Source: Caulobacter flavus
Lineage (GTDB): Bacteria > Pseudomonadota > Alphaproteobacteria > Caulobacterales > Caulobacteraceae
DNA: 64,000 bases
Direction of reading: 5' to 3'
NCBI RefSeq assembly: GCF_003722335.1
Contig: NZ_CP026100.1
Coordinates: 930,001-994,000, forward strand
Shown: positions 61,043 through 64,000 of the stretch, one piece after another
Layout of the letters: each line of letters starts with the position of its first letter
Position numbering within the stretch: position 1 is the stretch's first letter
Made by a program: the position numbers and the translations under genes
Notes under the pieces: generated by a model
Seen by the model: the letters and a program-made list of their open reading frames with translations, nothing else
Database searches by the model: none
What the model was told of the DNA's origin: nothing

Positions 61043-62016
61043 GCGCAGGCCCCGTCATCGTCACCGGCGCGGCCGGCTTCATCGGCATGCACGTGGCCGA
61101 ACGCCTGCTCGAGCGCGGCGAGACGGTGATCGGCGTCGACGTCTTCAACGCCTATTACGACCCGGCCCTGAAGGCCGCCCGCGCCGCGCGCCTGGAGGGC
61201 CGGCCCGGCTTTACGATGGTCCGCATGGACATCGCCGAGCACGAGGCCCTGCTGGACCTGGTGCGGTCGTCGGGCGCGAAGCGGATCGTCCACCTGGCCG
61301 CCCAGGCGGGCGTGCGCTACTCGATCGACAATCCCTTCGCCTACGAGCGCTCGAACCTGGCCGGCCACCTGTCGGTGCTGGAGGCCTGCCGCCACGGCGG
61401 CGTCGAGGCCCTGGTCTACGCCTCGTCGAGCAGCGTCTACGGCGAGCGCCCCCTGGCCGGCGAGGGCTTCAAGGAAACCGACCCGGCCGAGACGCCGGTG
61501 TCGCTGTACGCGGCCACCAAGCGCGCATGCGAGCTGTTGAGCCAGAGCTACGCCAGCCTCTACGGGTTTCCGCAGGCGGGCCTGCGCTTCTTCACCGTCT
61601 ATGGCCCTTGGGGCCGGCCAGACATGGCCTATTTCAGCTTCACCCAGAAGATCCTGCGCGGCGAGCCGATCGAGGTCTATGGCGAGGGCCGGATGGCCCG
61701 CGACTTCACCTATATCGACGACATCGTCGACGGCATCGTCGGCGTGCTCGACAACCCGCCGCCGCACGGCGCCCACGAGGTCTACAACATCGGCGACAGC
61801 AACCCCGTCGGCCTGATGGACATGATCGCGGCCCTGGAAGGCGCCATCGGCCGGCAGTCGGAAAAGGTGTTCCTGTCGATGCAGCCCGGCGACGTGCCGG
61901 CCACCTATGCCGACGTCTCCAAGCTGCACGCCCTGACCGGCTACCGGCCCGCCGTCGGCGTCGAGGAAGGCCTGCGGCGCTTCGCGGCCTGGTACGCCGA
62001 CTTCTACGGCCGCTGA
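61039..62016 (+). CDS. NAD-dependent epimerase, UDP-glucuronate 4-epimerase type
   Basis: 325 residues. Extended SDR family: TGAAGFIGMHVAERL at the start (dinucleotide binding), HLAAQAGVRYSIDNPFAY, YASSSSVYG, and the YAATK active site (Tyr157, Lys161). The 'R.FTVYGPWGRPDMA...F' block and RDFTYIDDIVDG are very similar to UDP-glucuronate 4-epimerases (LpsL/Cap1J type), which make UDP-galacturonate. Coupling with ugd, which supplies UDP-glucuronate, supports this substrate. The reading frame extends far upstream as a shadow of ugd; ATG 61039 is the true start. Confidence 0.92.
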   Translation: MSAGPVIVTGAAGFIGMHVAERLLERGETVIGVDVFNAYYDPALKAARAARLEGRPGFTMVRMDIAEHEALLDLVRSSGAKRIVHLAAQAGVRYSIDNPFAYERSNLAGHLSVLEACRHGGVEALVYASSSSVYGERPLAGEGFKETDPAETPVSLYAATKRACELLSQSYASLYGFPQAGLRFFTVYGPWGRPDMAYFSFTQKILRGEPIEVYGEGRMARDFTYIDDIVDGIVGVLDNPPPHGAHEVYNIGDSNPVGLMDMIAALEGAIGRQSEKVFLSMQPGDVPATYADVSKLHALTGYRPAVGVEEGLRRFAAWYADFYGR

Positions 62017-62453
62017 GACGACGCCCCGCTCGAGGCGCTGAAGCGGATCTGCTGGCCGAACGAGACCTCCAGCGTGTTGCCGTCCGGATCGGCGATATAG
62101 GCCCAGTAGCCGACCGGCGGCCCGCCATCGACGGGCGGCGAGCGCAGCACGCCCAGCGTCTCGGCCAGGGCGGCGAGGCGATCGACCTCGTCCCGGTCGG
62201 CGCAGGCCAGGCCCAGATGGCCGAACGGGCCCAGCGGCGTGTCGTCCAGCACGCGCGACTCCACCAGCACCACCGCGAAGGCCCTGTGCCGGTCGGCCAT
62301 CCACGCCACCCGCTCGATCGCCCCGCCCGCGGCGCGCTCATGCACCATCCGCAGGCCAGCGAAGGTCTCGTAGAAGCGGCGGCTGCGATCGAGGTCACGG
62401 ACCACCAGGGCCACATGGGTCAGGCCCCGGTCGATGTCGCTGGCGATGGTCAT
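62004..62453 (-). CDS. Glyoxalase/VOC-family protein
   Basis: 149 residues. One vicinal-oxygen-chelate unit: TIASDIDRGLTHVALVVRDLDRSRRFYETFAG at the start (His ligand), GPFGHLGLACAD in the middle and DPDGNTLEVSF (Glu ligand) near the end. VOC enzymes bind a metal and act on varied substrates (methylglyoxal adducts, antibiotics, aromatic compounds); which is not clear. ATG 62453 is well placed. It overlaps the epimerase gene by 13 bp (convergent) and is divergent from a LysR gene, its probable regulator. Confidence 0.88.
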   Translation of the reverse strand: MTIASDIDRGLTHVALVVRDLDRSRRFYETFAGLRMVHERAAGGAIERVAWMADRHRAFAVVLVESRVLDDTPLGPFGHLGLACADRDEVDRLAALAETLGVLRSPPVDGGPPVGYWAYIADPDGNTLEVSFGQQIRFSASSGASSQRP

Positions 62454-62522
62454 GTTCGGCTCCGTTCTGCTGACGGCCGCAAGGTCCGCCATCGATTGAG
62501 CGAATGGAAATGATCTGTCAGC

Positions 62523-63449
62523 ATGCCCAGCATGCGCACGACGAATGATCTGCACGGCGTCGACATGAACCTGCTGGTCGTGCTCGACGCCCTGCTGGCC
62601 GAACGGCACGTCACCCGCGCGGCCCTGCGGATCAACCGGTCGCAGCCGGCCGTGAGCCACGCGCTGAGCCGGCTGCGCCACCTGCTGGACGATCCGATCC
62701 TGGTGCGGGTCGACGGCCGGCTGGAGCCGACGGCCCGGGCGCTGGAGATCGCCAGGCCCCTGCGTGACGCCCTGGGCCTGATCGGCGGCGTGCTGGGCGA
62801 TCCCGAGCGCGCGCCGGGCGCCCAGGCGCGGCACTTCCACCTGTCGATGTCGGACTACGCCGCCGATGCCCTGCTGCCGTCCCTGTCGCGTGAGCTGCGC
62901 CGCCGGTCGCCGGGAACCACGCTCAGCCTGCTGGCCCTGGGACGCTGCGCCGCCCTCGCCGCCGTCGAGGCCGGTGAAATCGACCTGGCGGTGGGCGTCT
63001 ATCCCGACCGTGACAGGTCCGTCGCCGAGGGCCTGTCGTTCGCGCCGCTGCTGAACGACCGCTTCGCCTGCCTCTATGACGGCGCCGCCGGACCCCCGCC
63101 GACGACGCTGGACGCCTACCTGGCGCGCCCGCACGTCGCGGTCGCGGCCTCGCCGCGCGACGTCGGCGACGTGGACGCGGCGCTGGCCGCCGACGGCCGC
63201 GCGCGGGAGATCGCGATCACCCTGCCGCACTGGTCGGTGGCGCCGGCCCTGATCGAAGGGACCGACCTGGTGCTGACGGCGGCGCGGCGCAGCCTGCCCG
63301 CCGCGCCGCCCGGCGATCTGGTCGTCGCCGACCTGCCGTTCGCGGTCGCCCCCATTCCTCTGGTCATGGCCTGGCACGCGCGGCGCGACTTCGACCCGGG
63401 CCACCGCCGGCTGCGCGAAGCCCTGGCCGAGGCCTGCCGGGAGGGCTGA
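62523..63449 (+). CDS. LysR-family transcriptional regulator
   Basis: 308 residues. The winged HTH is at about residues 15-75 (MNLLVVLDALLAERHVTRAALRINRSQPAVSHALSRLR), followed by a dimer helix and a two-lobe substrate-binding domain (DLAVGVYPDRD, FACLYDG). The DLH.VD.NLL.VL.aLL.e..vTrAA order resembles the NodD/aromatic branch. It starts 70 bp from the divergent glyoxalase gene and likely regulates it. Start ATG 62523 or the next at 62532. Confidence 0.92.
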   Translation: MPSMRTTNDLHGVDMNLLVVLDALLAERHVTRAALRINRSQPAVSHALSRLRHLLDDPILVRVDGRLEPTARALEIARPLRDALGLIGGVLGDPERAPGAQARHFHLSMSDYAADALLPSLSRELRRRSPGTTLSLLALGRCAALAAVEAGEIDLAVGVYPDRDRSVAEGLSFAPLLNDRFACLYDGAAGPPPTTLDAYLARPHVAVAASPRDVGDVDAALAADGRAREIAITLPHWSVAPALIEGTDLVLTAARRSLPAAPPGDLVVADLPFAVAPIPLVMAWHARRDFDPGHRRLREALAEACREG

Positions 63450-63455
63450 AGCGCC

Positions 63456-64000
63456 CTACTCCGCCGCCTGGCCCGCGATCATCGCCTCGCGCATGGCCTG
63501 GGCCTGCTCGGGCGAGACGCCCATGGCCGCCAGGATCGGCGACGGCGTGCGCACGTCCCAGCTGCTGCGCGGGCCGATGGTGATGCCGCCGTCGACGACG
63601 ATGTGGGTTCCGCTGACGAAGGCGCTGTCGTCGCTGGCCAGGTAGAGGGCGGCCGCGGCGATGTCGTCGGGCAGGCCGGCCTTGGCGATCGGCTGGATCT
63701 TGGGGCCGACCTCGGCGACGCGGGCGGCCATCTGGTCGGCGACCTCGCGCGGCAGGCCGATCGAGGCCCCGAAGATCGAGGTGGCGATCAGCCCCGGGCA
63801 GATGGCGTTGACCCGCACGCCCAGCGGCGACAGCTCGGCCGCCGCGCAGCGGGTCATGTGGATCACCGCCGCCTTGGCCGAGGAATAGGCCAGCGGTCCG
63901 AAGCCCGCCTGCAGGCCGGCGATCGAGGCGGTGTTGATGATCGAGCCGCCGCCGCGCGCCATCATGGCCGGCAGGGCGTGCTTCATGCCCAGAACCGGGC
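63456..64000 (-). CDS. Short-chain dehydrogenase/reductase, partial
   Basis: The gene enters from the right edge; at least 180 residues of the C-terminal part are visible. SDR motifs are GSIINTASIAG (active Ser), YSSAKAA (Tyr and Lys), NAICPGLIAT and the ASDDSAFVSGTHIVVDGG end motif. A C-terminal extension (SPEQAQAMREAMIAGQ) follows. An oxidoreductase of unknown substrate. The true start lies beyond the window. Confidence 0.9.
   Translation of the reverse strand, partial: PVLGMKHALPAMMARGGGSIINTASIAGLQAGFGPLAYSSAKAAVIHMTRCAAAELSPLGVRVNAICPGLIATSIFGASIGLPREVADQMAARVAEVGPKIQPIAKAGLPDDIAAAALYLASDDSAFVSGTHIVVDGGITIGPRSSWDVRTPSPILAAMGVSPEQAQAMREAMIAGQAAE

Overview
The window is high-GC DNA that looks like a chromosome segment of an alphaproteobacterium of the Caulobacter group. 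The reasons are the capsule locus near the right end (a HvyA-like transglutaminase beside a PssY-like sugar transferase, Wza, Wzy and Wzc), a 1604-residue NAD-glutamate dehydrogenase of the GdhZ type, and several intergenic inverted-repeat elements. This assignment is inferred from gene content; no database was searched.

Region 1 (1-9650): a DUF167 gene fragment, a YggT gene and tRNA-Ala(CGC) are followed by a signalling and secretion block. It holds an EAL phosphodiesterase with a ruined GGDEF domain, a single-domain receiver, and a TpsB/ShlB-type outer-membrane transporter on the minus strand. Divergent from that transporter are a FecR-domain protein with a long Gly/Asn/Ser repeat tail, a CHASE2 sensor kinase with a pseudo-receiver, and a second single-domain receiver closely related to the first. 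I read this as a possible sensor-controlled surface-protein export system.

Region 2 (9650-21900): an accessory region. A Ti-type TraA relaxase/helicase gene faces traC and traD across a recognisable RSF1010/pTi-type nic site. An XRE regulator and a small hypothetical gene follow, then a 55-nt perfectly packed cloverleaf of inverted repeats. Next is an unusual four-gene overlapping operon: a Tat-signal-like protein, a HEPN-like protein, a sigma-region-4-like protein, and a second Tat-signal-like protein broken by an in-frame amber codon. After that come XRE and AlpA regulators, an orphan 813-residue protein with a Cap4/DUF4297-like nuclease domain, a DUF6894-like protein, a receiver and an Mrr-type restriction enzyme. 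No integrase, coupling protein or type IV secretion genes are visible.

Region 3 (21900-49100): core metabolism and envelope. It holds agmatine-to-putrescine genes (aguA, aguB), a TonB-dependent receptor, a GT39-type glycosyltransferase, cysS, folE, a DUF817 protein, hisI, a LysE-type exporter, phoD, a DUF418 protein, gdhZ, an AI-2E family transporter, a HerA-like ATPase, a hybrid sensor kinase and an MHYT-GGDEF-EAL protein. Intergenic gaps carry palindromic repeat elements.

Region 4 (49100-62020): capsule/exopolysaccharide locus. It holds Wza-like export, a metallophosphatase, hvyA, pssY, a small membrane protein, Wzy-like polymerase, Wzc-like tyrosine kinase, a beta-barrel protein, a secreted hypothetical protein, UDP-glucose dehydrogenase and a UDP-glucuronate-type epimerase. 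Together they can make an activated uronic acid, start the repeat unit on a lipid, polymerise it and export it, with HvyA as the likely cell-cycle brake. The window ends with a glyoxalase/LysR pair and a partial SDR gene.
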